Below are positions 36,778 to 46,347 of a stretch of 64,000 nt of DNA, piece after piece. A model generated the notes under the pieces. That model saw only the letters and a list, made by a program, of their open reading frames with translations, ran no database searches and was not told where the DNA came from. This DNA comes from Brevibacillus laterosporus DSM 25 (GTDB lineage: Bacteria; Bacillota; Bacilli; Brevibacillales; Brevibacillaceae): NCBI RefSeq assembly GCF_002706795.1, contig NZ_CP017705.1:1740001-1804000 (forward strand). Direction: 5' to 3'. The translations under genes and the position numbers were made by a program. How positions within the stretch are numbered: position 1 is the first letter of the stretch; every line of letters starts with the position of its first letter.

Positions 36778-38230
36778 ATAAAATTGCTGACAGTAACCGC
36801 GAGACAGATTCTTTTAATCGAATGGATAATGGACGTTGTTTATACTTTTCCAGTGTTAATTCAGATGATAGCTCTACATCAGCTAAGAAATGATTAGCCA
36901 GTTGTTTAGCTGTATGGGAATGGTAGACAAAAGCATTCACTTCAAAATTTAAGCGGAAACTCCTCACGTCGATATTAGCAGTTCCTACTGTGGAAAGCTT
37001 ATCGTCTACGACAATTGTTTTAGCGTGCATAAAGCCATTCTCATAGGTATATACCTTTGCCCCAGCTCGTAATAACTCACCTGCATTTGAATAAGTAGCC
37101 CAATAAACAAAGGGGTGATCCGGTTTATTAGGGATCATAATTTTGACATCGACACCAGATAAAGCTGCAATACGCAAAGCATCCAGAATACTATCATCAG
37201 GAATTAAATACGGGGTCTGAATATACACATATTCCTTTGCTGTTAGGATTAATTTCATGTATCCATTCTTAATTTGCTCCCATCGTGAATCAGGACCGCT
37301 TGAAACAATTTGTAGCGGAATGTCTCCACGGGGATCAGAGGGAATTTGATAATAATTTCGAAAGGCCATATCTCGCCCAGATGCTTGCTTCCAATCTAGC
37401 ATAAAGCGTGATTGCAAATCATCAACAGCAGAGCCTTCTATTCTTAGATGTGTATCTCTCCAATAACCGAAGGCAGGATTTTTGCCCAAATACTCATCCC
37501 CAATGTTAAAGCCCCCAATATAGCCAATCTCTCCATCAATCACAACAATCTTTCGGTGATTACGGTTATTAGCACGCAAATTTAATAGTGGAATCTTGGC
37601 AGGAAAGAAAGGCTCAATCTGTCCACCTGCTTGCCTAATTCGACGTACAAATCCCTTAGACAGCCAGCGTGATCCACTCTCATCAAATAGGACGCGAACC
37701 TCTATCCCCTCACGTGATTTTTCGCATAATAAATCAGCTAATCGATTGCCAAGCTCGTCACTTTTTATAATGTAATATAGCAAATGGACATGTTTGCTGG
37801 CCCGGCGTATATCTTCAAACAAACGTTCAAATTTATATAAGCCATCCGTAATAATCTCTACTTGATTATCTTGGGTCAGTAGTGCTTCATCATTGTTTAG
37901 ATGCAAATACACTAGATCTTGATACTCTTTGCCAACAGGATCATGAAAATGGAGCTTCTTGGCTTTTAGCTGCTCCATCTGTTTAACTACCTCTCTCTTG
38001 ATATAAGCATAGACATGTTTATCCCATTTAAAAATTTTCTTTCGGCTTAAATTTTGACCCAGCATAAGATATAAAACAAATCCAAGAACAGGAATAAACC
38101 ATAGAATCATTAACCAGGCCCATGTAGAAACAGGGGTACGCCTTTCTAAAAAAACAACCACAATGGCAAACAAAAAGTTTAATAAGAATAAAATTTTTAC
38201 GAGCCACGAGGTTATCTCTGCTGTTTCCAT
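36776..38230 (-). CDS. cls: Cardiolipin synthase, phospholipase D family
   Basis: 484 residues with two N-terminal transmembrane helices (about 8-60; FLLNFLFAIVVVFLERR, PVLGFVLYLMLG). Two HKD sites lie at about 220 (NHRKIVVIDGEIGYIGG) and about 400 (MHAKTIVVDDKLSTVGTAN). It condenses two phosphatidylglycerols to cardiolipin at the membrane. The Met of METAEITSWL follows GGGGGAG closely and gives the family length (about 482); the frame extends 18 codons further. Located between secA and the plus-strand two-component genes. Confidence 0.94.
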   Translation of the reverse strand: METAEITSWLVKILFLLNFLFAIVVVFLERRTPVSTWAWLMILWFIPVLGFVLYLMLGQNLSRKKIFKWDKHVYAYIKREVVKQMEQLKAKKLHFHDPVGKEYQDLVYLHLNNDEALLTQDNQVEIITDGLYKFERLFEDIRRASKHVHLLYYIIKSDELGNRLADLLCEKSREGIEVRVLFDESGSRWLSKGFVRRIRQAGGQIEPFFPAKIPLLNLRANNRNHRKIVVIDGEIGYIGGFNIGDEYLGKNPAFGYWRDTHLRIEGSAVDDLQSRFMLDWKQASGRDMAFRNYYQIPSDPRGDIPLQIVSSGPDSRWEQIKNGYMKLILTAKEYVYIQTPYLIPDDSILDALRIAALSGVDVKIMIPNKPDHPFVYWATYSNAGELLRAGAKVYTYENGFMHAKTIVVDDKLSTVGTANIDVRSFRLNFEVNAFVYHSHTAKQLANHFLADVELSSELTLEKYKQRPLSIRLKESVSRLLSAIL

Positions 38231-38270
38231 TGTCTCCCCCATTTCTAACTTATTGCTCTTATTATATGCG

Positions 38271-38303
38271 AAAAAAGCTGCCATTCAACTGAACAGCAGC
38301 TTT
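38271..38303 (-). terminator. Terminator after secA
   Basis: Stem AAAGCTGC (38274-38281) / GCAGCTTT (38296-38303) followed by further T on the minus strand. Confidence 0.85.
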
Positions 38304-38317
38304 CTTCTCAGGCCTGT

Positions 38318-40792
38318 TTATTTTTTCTTTTTATCAGCACGGCGTTGTGCTCTGTTTTTTTGCTCAGGCTCAGATGTTCCAGCCTCATCAGATGGTCCGG
38401 ATGTTTTTAACTTCTCAGCATCAATTACTTCCTGACGCTCTAGGTTTTGTCCTACTTCCGATTTCATGATATACAAGGATACTTCTTCCTCAATGCTTGC
38501 AATCATGCCTTGGAACATCTCATATCCTTCAAATTGGTACTCACGCAATGGATCTGTTTGAGCATAGGCACGTAGGTGGATACCTTGACGCAACTGTTCC
38601 ATTGCATCGATGTGATCCATCCACTTACTATCAACAGCACGTAGAACGACCACTTTTTCGAATTCAGCCATCATATCGCCGATTTCTTCCTGACGTTGTT
38701 CCAATTGCTTAACAGCAATCTCTTTCAACATCTCCTCAATCTCTTCTGCTTCTTTTCCTTTCAGATTAGAAAGCGTAATCGCATCTTCGAACAAGAATGT
38801 ACTTTGGCATGTTTCAAGTAGACCCTCTAGATCCCATTCCTCTGGAATCTGTTCTTTCGGGCAATAAGCTTGAACTACACGCTCAATCACGCTATTTACC
38901 ATGCCCTCAACAATATCATGTAGGTTATCGCGTTCAAGAATCTCTTTACGCTGCTTATAGATAACTTCACGCTGTTTATTCATTACGTCATCATATTGCA
39001 AGACAACTTTACGAGCATCGAAGTTGCTACCCTCTACTCGTTTTTGAGCAGATTCAACCGCACGAGATACAAGACGGCTTTCGATTGGCATATCTTCTTC
39101 CATTCCTAGCTTATCCATCATATTCATGATGTTATCAGCTCCGAAACGTCGCATTAGCTCATCCTGTAGGGACAAGAAGAACTGAGAGGAACCTGGGTCC
39201 CCTTGACGACCTGCACGACCACGTAGCTGGTTATCAATACGGCGGCTCTCATGGCGCTCTGTACCGATAATATGCAAGCCACCTACTTCAGGTACTCCTT
39301 CACCCAATTGAATGTCTGTACCACGACCAGCCATGTTTGTAGCAATGGTTACTGCACCGAATTGACCTGCACGTGCAACAATCTCTGCTTCGCGTTCATG
39401 CTGCTTAGCATTTAGTACGTTATGTGGTACACCTTTTTGGCGCAATAGATGAGACAATTTTTCTGAGTTTTCGATAGAGATTGTACCAACCAGGACAGGT
39501 TGTCCTTTTTTATGGCGCTCCACGATCTCTTTTACTACCGCACGATATTTGGCATCCTCAGATTTATATATCGCATCCGCCATATCTATACGTTGGATTG
39601 GGCGGTTCGTAGGAATAACGACTACATCCAATCCATAGATTTTTTTGAATTCCTCTTCCTCTGTCTTAGCTGTACCGGTCATACCGCTCAATTTTTGATA
39701 CATACGGAAGTAGTTTTGTAGTGTAATTGTTGCCAAGGTCATGCTTTCACTTTGTACTTTTAGGCCTTCCTTCGCTTCAATCGCTTGATGCAGACCATCA
39801 CTGTAACGACGCCCCACCATCAGACGCCCTGTGAACTCGTCTACGATCACAACCTCGCCATCCTGCACAACATAATCAACATCACGTTTAAACAGAACCT
39901 GGGCCTTCAGAGCGGATGTAACATGGTGGTTAAGCGTAACATGGTTGGTGTCATACAAATTATCCACGTTAAACGCTTTTTCAACCTTGCTCACACCTTC
40001 ATCGGTTAGAGTAGCGATTTTTAGTTTTTCATCGATGCTAAAATCCGTTTCAGGCTCTAGTCTTTTTACAAAATGGGAACAAATATAATAAAGTTCAGTA
40101 GATTTATTAGCTGATCCAGAGATGATCAGTGGAGTACGTGCTTCGTCGACTAAGATACTATCCACTTCATCAATGATTGCATAGTGCAAAGGGCGTTGCG
40201 TCATTTGCTCTTTATAAAGCACCATGTTGTCACGTAGGTAGTCAAATCCAAACTCGTTGTTTGTACCATACGTGATATCACAGTAGTAAGCCTCACGCTT
40301 TTGTTCAGCACTCATACCGTTTATGTTCAAGCCTACAGTCATTCCAAGAAATTGATAAAGCTCACCCATAATCCTGGAGTCACGTTCAGCCAAGTATTCG
40401 TTTACCGTTACAATGTGAACACCTTTCCCAGCCAAGGCATTCAAGTACGTAGCTAAGGTCGCTACAAGGGTTTTACCTTCACCGGTCTTCATTTCAGCGA
40501 TACGTCCTTCTTGCAGGACCATACCACCAATTAGCTGTACATCAAAGTGACGCATCCCCAATACACGTTTGGAAGCTTCACGCACAACAGCAAAAGCTTC
40601 GTTTAATATATCATTCAGCGTTTCTCCCTTTTCCAAACGCGCACGGAATTCCGCCGTTTTTTCCTTTAATTGGTCATCACTAAGTAATGTTACTTGGGGT
40701 TCTAACGCATTAATTTTTTCTACACGCTTAACTAATTTCTTTAATTCACGCTCATTTGTATCGCCAAAAAGCTTTTTCACAAGCCCTAACAT
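38318..40792 (-). CDS. secA: SecA, preprotein translocase ATPase
   Basis: 824 residues. Walker [14 protein letters not shown] is at 101-113, DEAD-type [20 protein letters not shown] near 207, and the C-terminal RecA half contains [13 protein letters not shown] and the [19 protein letters not shown] arginine fingers. Helical scaffold and wing domains follow. The protein ends in a Lys/Arg tail ([12 protein letters not shown]) without the Cys-x-Cys...Cys-His zinc-binding motif found at the end of B. subtilis SecA. AAGGGGTG precedes the ATG. Confidence 0.98.
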   Translation of the reverse strand: MLGLVKKLFGDTNERELKKLVKRVEKINALEPQVTLLSDDQLKEKTAEFRARLEKGETLNDILNEAFAVVREASKRVLGMRHFDVQLIGGMVLQEGRIAEMKTGEGKTLVATLATYLNALAGKGVHIVTVNEYLAERDSRIMGELYQFLGMTVGLNINGMSAEQKREAYYCDITYGTNNEFGFDYLRDNMVLYKEQMTQRPLHYAIIDEVDSILVDEARTPLIISGSANKSTELYYICSHFVKRLEPETDFSIDEKLKIATLTDEGVSKVEKAFNVDNLYDTNHVTLNHHVTSALKAQVLFKRDVDYVVQDGEVVIVDEFTGRLMVGRRYSDGLHQAIEAKEGLKVQSESMTLATITLQNYFRMYQKLSGMTGTAKTEEEEFKKIYGLDVVVIPTNRPIQRIDMADAIYKSEDAKYRAVVKEIVERHKKGQPVLVGTISIENSEKLSHLLRQKGVPHNVLNAKQHEREAEIVARAGQFGAVTIATNMAGRGTDIQLGEGVPEVGGLHIIGTERHESRRIDNQLRGRAGRQGDPGSSQFFLSLQDELMRRFGADNIMNMMDKLGMEEDMPIESRLVSRAVESAQKRVEGSNFDARKVVLQYDDVMNKQREVIYKQRKEILERDNLHDIVEGMVNSVIERVVQAYCPKEQIPEEWDLEGLLETCQSTFLFEDAITLSNLKGKEAEEIEEMLKEIAVKQLEQRQEEIGDMMAEFEKVVVLRAVDSKWMDHIDAMEQLRQGIHLRAYAQTDPLREYQFEGYEMFQGMIASIEEEVSLYIMKSEVGQNLERQEVIDAEKLKTSGPSDEAGTSEPEQKNRAQRRADKKKK

Positions 40793-40870
40793 AGGGACAC
40801 CCCTTCCACCGTTCCCCTAAGGGTACTTTCTAACAACCTATTTTACCAAATCTATATCAGTAAACACAAG

Positions 40871-40900
40871 TAAAGGAGTTGCCAATCGACAACCCCTTTA
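40871..40900. terminator. Stem-loop between secA and hpf
   Basis: TAAAGGAGTTG (40871-40881) / CAACCCCTTTA (40890-40900) with one mismatch. T tracts are weak on the minus strand and a TTTTTG follows on the plus strand, so it is at best a weak terminator for hpf. Confidence 0.55.
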
Positions 40901-40945
40901 CCACTTTTTGTATATATTTTTAAATTTTTAAATGATTGTATACGT

Positions 40946-41497
40946 TTACTTTGGTTCTATTAACCCGTATCGTCCATCATTTCGACGATAGACTACATTT
41001 ACATCATTACTTTCACTGTTTTCAAAGACGAAGAAGTTGTGGCCCAGAAGTTCCATTTGCATAACGGCCTCTTCTGAATCCATCGGTTTTAAGTTGAATC
41101 GCTTGGTTCTTACGATATCAAACTGTACATCATCCTCTTCATCCGCTACAGCTACAGAGGAAGCTTCCATAGTTGGCATAGCTTTATTCCCTGTTTCATG
41201 ACGCTGTTTACGGTTGATTTTTGTTTTGTACTTACGCATTTGACGCTCTAATTTTTCGACAACTAAATCAATTGCTGCATACATATCATCGTGGGTCTCC
41301 TCTGCTCGGAGAATAACTCCGGTCATCGGAATGGTTACCTCAATGGTTCCTTCTCCACGAAGCACGCGCATCGTTACATGTACCTCTACATGACTTAGGT
41401 TGTCAAAATAGCGTTCGAGACGGCTTATCTTTTTCTCTACATACTCCCGAAGAGCTTCTGTAACTTGAATGTTTTCGCCACGAATATTGTAGTTCAT
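40946..41497 (-). CDS. hpf: Long-form ribosome hibernation promoting factor
   Basis: 183 residues. The N-terminal RaiA/HPF domain (about 1-95; YNIRGENIQVTEALREYVEK, HVTMRVLRGEGTIEV) binds the 30S subunit. A linker and C-terminal dimerisation domain (about 125-183; RTKRFNLKPMDSEEAVMQME, GHNFFVFENSE, VVYRRNDGRYGLI) drive 100S ribosome formation. The Met of MNYNIRGENI is eight bases after AAGGAGG and is preferred over the GTG two codons earlier. It precedes secA as in B. subtilis. A hairpin sits directly before its ribosome site. Confidence 0.96.
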   Translation of the reverse strand: MNYNIRGENIQVTEALREYVEKKISRLERYFDNLSHVEVHVTMRVLRGEGTIEVTIPMTGVILRAEETHDDMYAAIDLVVEKLERQMRKYKTKINRKQRHETGNKAMPTMEASSVAVADEEDDVQFDIVRTKRFNLKPMDSEEAVMQMELLGHNFFVFENSESNDVNVVYRRNDGRYGLIEPK

Positions 41498-41513
41498 GGA
41501 CACAACCTCCTTC

Positions 41514-41543
41514 CGTCTATGCTATTTGTATTCTGCATAGACG
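41514..41543 (-). repeat. Hairpin immediately upstream of the hpf ribosome site
   Basis: Perfect 9-base arms CGTCTATGC / GCATAGACG with a 12-base loop; the 3' arm on the minus strand ends two bases before GAAGGAGG. It may stabilise the mRNA or shape ribosome access. No promoter for hpf was recognised in 41544-41716. Confidence 0.55.
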
Positions 41544-41716
41544 TAAATAAAACCTGCTGTTGCCTCTTTTTGTTTTAACAAAAATCGTGAAAAACAGACA
41601 AAATGTTTAAAAATTTTCACTTGATTTTAATCTTTCGTCAACATAGCAAGTAAGGCTTGTCTCCATTTTAAACCTATTTTGATTTTTTTGAAACAGAGAA
41701 TTTTAAGGAAATAAAC

Positions 41717-41747
41717 ACCAAAAACCCCCTAAGTTAACCTAGGGGGT
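41717..41747 (-). terminator. Terminator after the cold-shock gene
   Basis: Stem ACCCCCTA (41724-41731) / TAGGGGGT (41740-41747), eight-base loop, followed by TTTTTGGT on the minus strand; 17 bases past the csp stop. Confidence 0.88.
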
Positions 41748-41764
41748 ATTGATTATAAAATCAA

Positions 41765-41962
41765 TTAGATTTTAGTTACGTTTGCCGCTTGAGGACCACG
41801 GTCGCCTTCAACGATATCAAACTCTACAGTTTGACCTTCATCCAAGCTTTTGAAACCTTCGGATTGGATAGCGGAGAAATGTACGAATACATCGTCGCCT
41901 CCATCGCGTTCGATGAAACCAAAACCTTTTTCTGCATTAAACCATTTTACTTTTCCTTGCAT
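41765..41962 (-). CDS. cspA: Cold-shock domain protein
   Basis: 65-residue single OB-fold RNA chaperone. RNP1 KGFGFI (residues 13-18) and RNP2 VFVHF (about 26-30) are intact, and [20 protein letters not shown] is the typical start. Probably nucleic-acid binding and antitermination at low temperature or during growth. It is monocistronic: strong promoter at 42019-42047, a leader of about 50 bases, own terminator. Confidence 0.97.
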   Translation of the reverse strand: MQGKVKWFNAEKGFGFIERDGGDDVFVHFSAIQSEGFKSLDEGQTVEFDIVEGDRGPQAANVTKI

Positions 41963-42018
41963 GTATTAAACATTCCTTTCATAAGAAAACTGTGGACTAT
42001 TTGTTAATCCATGATCTG

Positions 42019-42047
42019 ACTATACACCTTGCCTATGGTAAAGTCAA
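42019..42047 (-). promoter_or_regulatory. csp promoter
   Basis: Minus-strand TTGACT (42042-42047) and TATAGT (42019-42024) with a 17-base spacer, about 60 bases upstream of the csp ATG. Confidence 0.8.
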
Positions 42048-42720
42048 ATGCTGGATTATCGACAAATTTCAACGTAGACGATATTTTTTTGTTAAACATC
42101 TAGCGTCAGCCTCAGAAAGGCTTACTCTTACTAGCAAATAAGCCACTACTGCCGTAGTAAAAGCAGGAAAGCGCTCCCATTTTTTTGATTAGATTTTTTT
42201 TCATAAATTCGATTTCAGCAAAAAAAATAGTGCTAAAAATGAAGTAATCTACCATTAAAAATTGGCCTCAGCCCTATACATAAGGGAATTACGATACATT
42301 TTTAGAGATAATTACCAGTTCTAAATGTGAAATTTATTTATCTCTATCAAACGAGCTACTTCCACCTACAGATATTGTCGATTAATTGTATTCTAGCTCG
42401 AAAAATTTCTTCAATTCTATATGAAAATGATGCCACACATTGGACACATAAGATTTTTTAGCTTATTTATTTCTTTATCCACAGCTTACAATAGTAAGCT
42501 AGGTCCACTACTCGTCGTATGGCCATCTGTCTACCTCATTATTTTATAATTTATTCTCTTATTTTATTATCTGTGGGTAACTTAACCTATAATTGCGCAT
42601 TTCCACAAAGTTGTCCACATTATCCACAAGAAGTTGTGCACAAGACCACTGTTTTTGTGCATAACTTAGAATAAGCGCTTCCATCTTGTTCACATCAGCT
42701 TGTTGTCTGTTCTCATAAAT
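42048..42720. other. Gene-free interval containing a DnaA-box cluster
   Basis: No plausible gene in 670 bases. The left part (42048-42470) shows only a small ACTAC/GTAGT hairpin near 42150 and T/A-rich tracts. The right part (42475-42694) contains DnaA-box matches. Exact TTATNCACA occurs at 42475-42483 (+), 42620-42628 (+) and 42656-42664 (-). One-mismatch sites are at 42572-42580 (-), 42611-42619 (+), 42634-42642 (+) and 42686-42694 (+). A nearly pure A+T stretch lies at 42536-42571. dnaA/dnaN are not nearby, so this is not the usual oriC context; a DnaA-titrating or regulatory cluster is inferred. Confidence 0.65.
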
Positions 42721-42763
42721 AAAAAAGACCTCCTAATTTTGATTCAAAAAGGAGGTCTTTAAA
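42721..42763 (-). terminator. Terminator after motB
   Basis: Perfect 11-base stem AAAGACCTCCT (42724-42734) / AGGAGGTCTTT (42750-42760), flanked by A on one side and T on the other so that either strand could terminate. Confidence 0.88.
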
Positions 42764-42799
42764 AAACATTCAATTATGAATATACCTATAGTGAATCCT

Positions 42800-43558
42800 T
42801 CATTCTGTCTGTTCACTTAATACGGTGATTTCCACACGGCGATTTTGGATGCGATTCTTTTCTGTTGTATTCGCTACAAGAGGCTTTGTTTCTCCAAAAC
42901 CGGCGACAATGAAGCGTGATGGAGATAATCCCCGTTCTTGTACAAATTCCTGCATTACTGCCTTTGCACGCGCAAGAGACAGATCCCAATTAGCAACATA
43001 CTGACTTTTTGTAATGGGAGTGTCATCTGTGTGTCCCTCAATTCGCACTTGGTGGGGGAATTTTTGTAATACGTCAGCTAGCCTGTCTACGATCTTTTGA
43101 CCATCTGGAGCTAACTCTGCTGATCCACTAGCAAATAACAAATTTTCCGGTAACCGTATCATCACTCCATCGCTTTCTTCTTCAAAGGGAATATGGAATT
43201 CTTGCAAGGCTTCCCCTACTTTTTCCTTCACTACCTGCATATTTCGATCTACATCTTCCTCTGGTTGTTGACCTGCACCGATAGCCATTACATCACGCTT
43301 TGCAGACAGCTCGCGAATTTCTGCTTCCAATGCTTTCTTTTTCATTTCAGCTACAGCTTGCTCAGCTTTTGCTATCTCTGCTTTTTGAGTAGTTTGAGAT
43401 GCCTTCTGCTGAAGCTCTTGTTGTTGTTGCTTGACCTGAGCCGAGTACATTGCTGCAATGATTATGACGATTATAAACAACAAGGTAATCAAATCGCTAT
43501 AGCTTAATAGCCAGCTCTTCTCCAGCTCCTTCTCATCATACAGACGATCATCCTGCAT
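42800..43558 (-). CDS. motB: MotB-like flagellar stator subunit
   Basis: 252 residues. A short cytoplasmic N-terminus leads into a single transmembrane helix (about 20-40) carrying the ion-binding Asp22 in SYSDLITLLF. A coiled-coil/plug stretch (about 45-95) and an OmpA/MotB peptidoglycan-binding domain (about 130-250; IRLPENLLFASGSAELAP, RIEGHTDDTPI, NRRVEITVL) follow. The Met of MQDDRLYDEK overlaps the motA end by 11 bases. Whether it conducts protons or sodium (MotS-like) cannot be settled by eye. Confidence 0.9.
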   Translation of the reverse strand: MQDDRLYDEKELEKSWLLSYSDLITLLFIIVIIIAAMYSAQVKQQQQELQQKASQTTQKAEIAKAEQAVAEMKKKALEAEIRELSAKRDVMAIGAGQQPEEDVDRNMQVVKEKVGEALQEFHIPFEEESDGVMIRLPENLLFASGSAELAPDGQKIVDRLADVLQKFPHQVRIEGHTDDTPITKSQYVANWDLSLARAKAVMQEFVQERGLSPSRFIVAGFGETKPLVANTTEKNRIQNRRVEITVLSEQTE

Positions 43559-44378
43559 ACTCGCTCTGCCTTTCAATAATTCCTTTCATACTACCTGGCA
43601 TTTTTAAGAGCACTAGCTTTTGATCAGCAGGTAAAAAGGAATTTAGTTTTTCAAACAAAATTCGAGGAGTTTCCACGCGTTGTAACCCTATGCATCCTTC
43701 AATGTAAAGCCGTTTTTCAAACATTTCCTGATCATGAATATCCATCAATCGGTAGTAACATGGCAGCGCAAACATATTGGCTAACAAGGCCCCATACAAG
43801 GTAGCTACCACTGCGGTGCTCAGGCTCTGCCCTGTCTGCGTAAAATCAGACAAGGTTTGTAATACGCCTGTCATCCCCATTAATGTCCCAACAAGCCCCA
43901 TTCCAGGTGCCAGTAAGGCAATCAGTCGAAACATTCCTCCCATCTGCTGATAGCAATGCTGTTCACCCTTACACTCATTCTCTAAAATCATACGAAGTTC
44001 TTGCTCTGATACACCCTCGATCGCTAGCAACGCTCCTCGCTGAACAAATGAATCAGGCTCGTCCATCAACTCTTTTTCCAAGGGAAGATAGCCTTTCTCT
44101 TTTAAAACAAGCGAGTATTGATAAAAACGCTTGATGGTCTCTTCCATGTTATTTTCTCTACCATGAACCAATAACCGGAATAAATGTTTGATTTTAATGT
44201 GTTTACGCTTAATGGCATACGAGATAATGACAGATAATCCCACTAATTCAATTGCCGCTGGATGTAGCAACTGACTTACACTTCCATTTAAATAAATGGT
44301 ATGTATTAAAATAAACATAACTAGTAGAACGAGTAACAACGAACGATTTCTTCCTGCAAAAAATGTTTTTACATTCAT
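43548..44378 (-). CDS. motA: MotA-like flagellar stator subunit
   Basis: 276 residues with four hydrophobic segments (about 13-30, 40-57, 148-172, 185-207) and a cytoplasmic loop (about 60-140). The MotA/ExbB signature with the two conserved prolines is seen in LLAPGMGLVGTLMGM and NMFALPCYYRL. It pairs with the overlapping motB to power rotation. A TATAAT (44423-44428) lies upstream, without a convincing -35. Confidence 0.88.
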   Translation of the reverse strand: MNVKTFFAGRNRSLLLVLLVMFILIHTIYLNGSVSQLLHPAAIELVGLSVIISYAIKRKHIKIKHLFRLLVHGRENNMEETIKRFYQYSLVLKEKGYLPLEKELMDEPDSFVQRGALLAIEGVSEQELRMILENECKGEQHCYQQMGGMFRLIALLAPGMGLVGTLMGMTGVLQTLSDFTQTGQSLSTAVVATLYGALLANMFALPCYYRLMDIHDQEMFEKRLYIEGCIGLQRVETPRILFEKLNSFLPADQKLVLLKMPGSMKGIIERQSEYAG

Positions 44379-44539
44379 GTTAGTAACCTCACTTGCCCAA
44401 GCATGTATTTCTGAACGAATTCATTATAGCAAATGAAAATCCAGAGTTAGATGAAAAAGTAAAAAATATTTCTACTCCTAAAAAACAGCAAAGAAAAAAG
44501 CGAATCCCTGCTTTCACCAGCAAGTTTCGCCCCTTTGCC

Positions 44540-45652
44540 CTATACCACTTTAGCCATGAAGCCCTGTATCGCATGTACTACCTTTTGTTGTATCTCTAAA
44601 GTAATACGTGGCCACATCGGCAGACTTAACGCCTCAGTTGCCATTTGTTCCGTAATAGCTAACGTGGGCTGTTGTGTTGTCTGATATACTGGCAGCTGAT
44701 GTACAGGAGTTGGGTAATATAGCATCGCACCAATTCCTTCTTGCTGTAGATAACGGTGCAATTCGTCTCGTAAGCCTTGTTCCACCCGAATCGTGTATTG
44801 ATGATACACATGTTTGGCATATCCTGCTACCTTTGGCGTAACAATTCCTGGTACGTCTTTTAACATCTGATTGTAATGCTGGGCAGCCTCTCTTCTGGCT
44901 TCGTTCCATTGATTAATATAAGGTAGCTTTACACGTAAAATACAGGCTTGCAACTCATCTAAACGAGAATTGTAACCTGTAAGTTCATTCTGATAAGGAA
45001 TCAAGGAGCCGTGGGTACGTAATTTGCGAGCTAGCTCTGCCAGTTCGTCGTTATCAGTGGTTAACATACCTGCATCACCGTATGCTCCCAGATTCTTGGT
45101 TGGATAAAAGGAAAAACAACCAAAATGTCCAAAGGTCCCGAGCTTCTTGCCACAGTACTCTCCACCAAATGCCTGTGCCGTGTCTTCAATAAGCCCTAGT
45201 CCGTATTGTTGAGCGATCGTAATCATCGGCTCCATTTTAGCCGCATGTCCATATAGATGAACAGGGATAATCGCTCTGGTCCGATCGGTAATTTTGGATT
45301 CTATATCAGCTGGCTCTACATTGAATGTATCTGGATTAATCTCGGCAAACACCGGCTTCGCTCCGACTAGCTCCACAGCTTCCGCCGTAGCATAAAAAGT
45401 AAAGGAGGGAACAATCACTTCATCTCCTGCTCCAATTCCCAATGCCCTTAAAGCGATAAATAAAGCATCCGTGCCTGAATTTAACGCAATCGCATGTTTG
45501 CATCCCAAATAGTCGGCTACTTCCTTCTCAAACGCTTTTCCCTCGGTACCAAGTACGAAATGGCCCGAACGTAGCACTTCCTGGACAGCACTGTTGATCT
45601 CATCCCAAAGTAATTCTACCTCGTCCGTCAAATCAATGATGGGTATCCTCAC
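44540..45652 (-). CDS. DegT/DnrJ/EryC1 sugar aminotransferase (WbpE-like)
   Basis: PLP-dependent aminotransferase for nucleotide sugars, about 370 residues. NSGTDALFIALRALGIGAGD (about residue 58), EDTAQAFGGEY (about 155) and the Schiff-base Lys in SFYPTKNLGAYGDAG (about 183) are present. WbpE-type enzymes make UDP-2-acetamido-3-amino sugars, and the divergent neighbour encodes the matching N-acetyltransferase type. A GTG start seven bases after GAGGGGG is preferred to an ATG two codons earlier that nearly touches it. The dehydrogenase partner is not in the window. Probable role is glycan of flagellin or surface layer. Confidence 0.88.
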   Translation of the reverse strand: MRIPIIDLTDEVELLWDEINSAVQEVLRSGHFVLGTEGKAFEKEVADYLGCKHAIALNSGTDALFIALRALGIGAGDEVIVPSFTFYATAEAVELVGAKPVFAEINPDTFNVEPADIESKITDRTRAIIPVHLYGHAAKMEPMITIAQQYGLGLIEDTAQAFGGEYCGKKLGTFGHFGCFSFYPTKNLGAYGDAGMLTTDNDELAELARKLRTHGSLIPYQNELTGYNSRLDELQACILRVKLPYINQWNEARREAAQHYNQMLKDVPGIVTPKVAGYAKHVYHQYTIRVEQGLRDELHRYLQQEGIGAMLYYPTPVHQLPVYQTTQQPTLAITEQMATEALSLPMWPRITLEIQQKVVHAIQGFMAKVV

Positions 45653-45795
45653 GTTCATTCCCCCTCGTATCCGTCATTAAATTCCTCTATTAGTAATACG
45701 TTAAGAAGAGGAGCATCGTGCAACATCTGAGTAATTTGTGGAAGGAAAAAAATGATCCTTTACCAAAAAGGGAACGAACTACGAGGGGGCAAGCT

Positions 45796-46347
45796 ATGTC
45801 TCACCAGACACATGAAAATGTCTTTATTCATCCAACAGCCGAAGTGTCTAAGCAAGCCATTATTGGAGCTGGAACAAAAATCTGGAACAATGCACAGGTC
45901 CGCGAGAAAAGTAAAATCGGTAGCCATTGTATCCTTAGTAAGGATGTTTACGTCGATCAAGGGGTAAAAATTGGAAATAATGTCAAAATTCAGAATGGTG
46001 TTTCTGTATATCAAGGGGTCGAGATTGAAGATAATGTGTTCCTCGGCCCCCATATGACATTTACAAATGATTTGTTTCCTCGTGCATGTAATAATGCATG
46101 GAAAGTGGTACCGACCAAAGTAGAGATAGGAGCTTCCATAGGAGCACACGCCACCATCGTATGCGGAACAACCATCGGTGCCTATTCTATGGTAGGAGCG
46201 GGCTCTGTAGTCATCCGGGACGTAGGAGCTCATCAGCTCGTAGTAGGAAACCCCGCTCGTATGATTGGCCTTGTTTGTTACTGCGGTGAGAGGATCGAAT
46301 ACCACAGGCCTTGTCAGGCTTGTGGGCAAAGTATCCCAGTAGATTGA
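45796..46347 (+). CDS. WbpD-like hexapeptide N-acyltransferase
   Basis: 183 residues, left-handed beta helix (about 8-150: VFIHPTAEVSKQAIIGAGTK, VKIGNNVKIQNGVSVYQGVE, IEDNVFLGPHMTFTND, ASIGAHATIVCGTTIGAYSM). The tail carries two Cys pairs (CYCGERI, CQACGQS) like a small zinc ribbon, as in WbpD/WlbB enzymes that acetylate UDP-3-amino sugars. The Met of MSHQTHENVF sits six bases after GAGGGGG; an upstream GTG 26 codons earlier adds a non-homologous charged leader and is less likely. It ends at its own terminator. Confidence 0.88.
   Translation: MSHQTHENVFIHPTAEVSKQAIIGAGTKIWNNAQVREKSKIGSHCILSKDVYVDQGVKIGNNVKIQNGVSVYQGVEIEDNVFLGPHMTFTNDLFPRACNNAWKVVPTKVEIGASIGAHATIVCGTTIGAYSMVGAGSVVIRDVGAHQLVVGNPARMIGLVCYCGERIEYHRPCQACGQSIPVD

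Noticed and set aside
42048-42694. The DnaA-box region as the chromosomal origin oriC
   Set aside because: No dnaA, dnaN, rpmH or gyrase genes are nearby and the surrounding order matches the secA-flagellar region far from oriC in relatives; I treat it as a DnaA-box cluster only.
43193-43507. 104-codon plus-strand frame inside motB
   Set aside because: Antisense shadow of the MotB coiled-coil (Gln/Glu codons read as Leu/Cys), no ribosome site.
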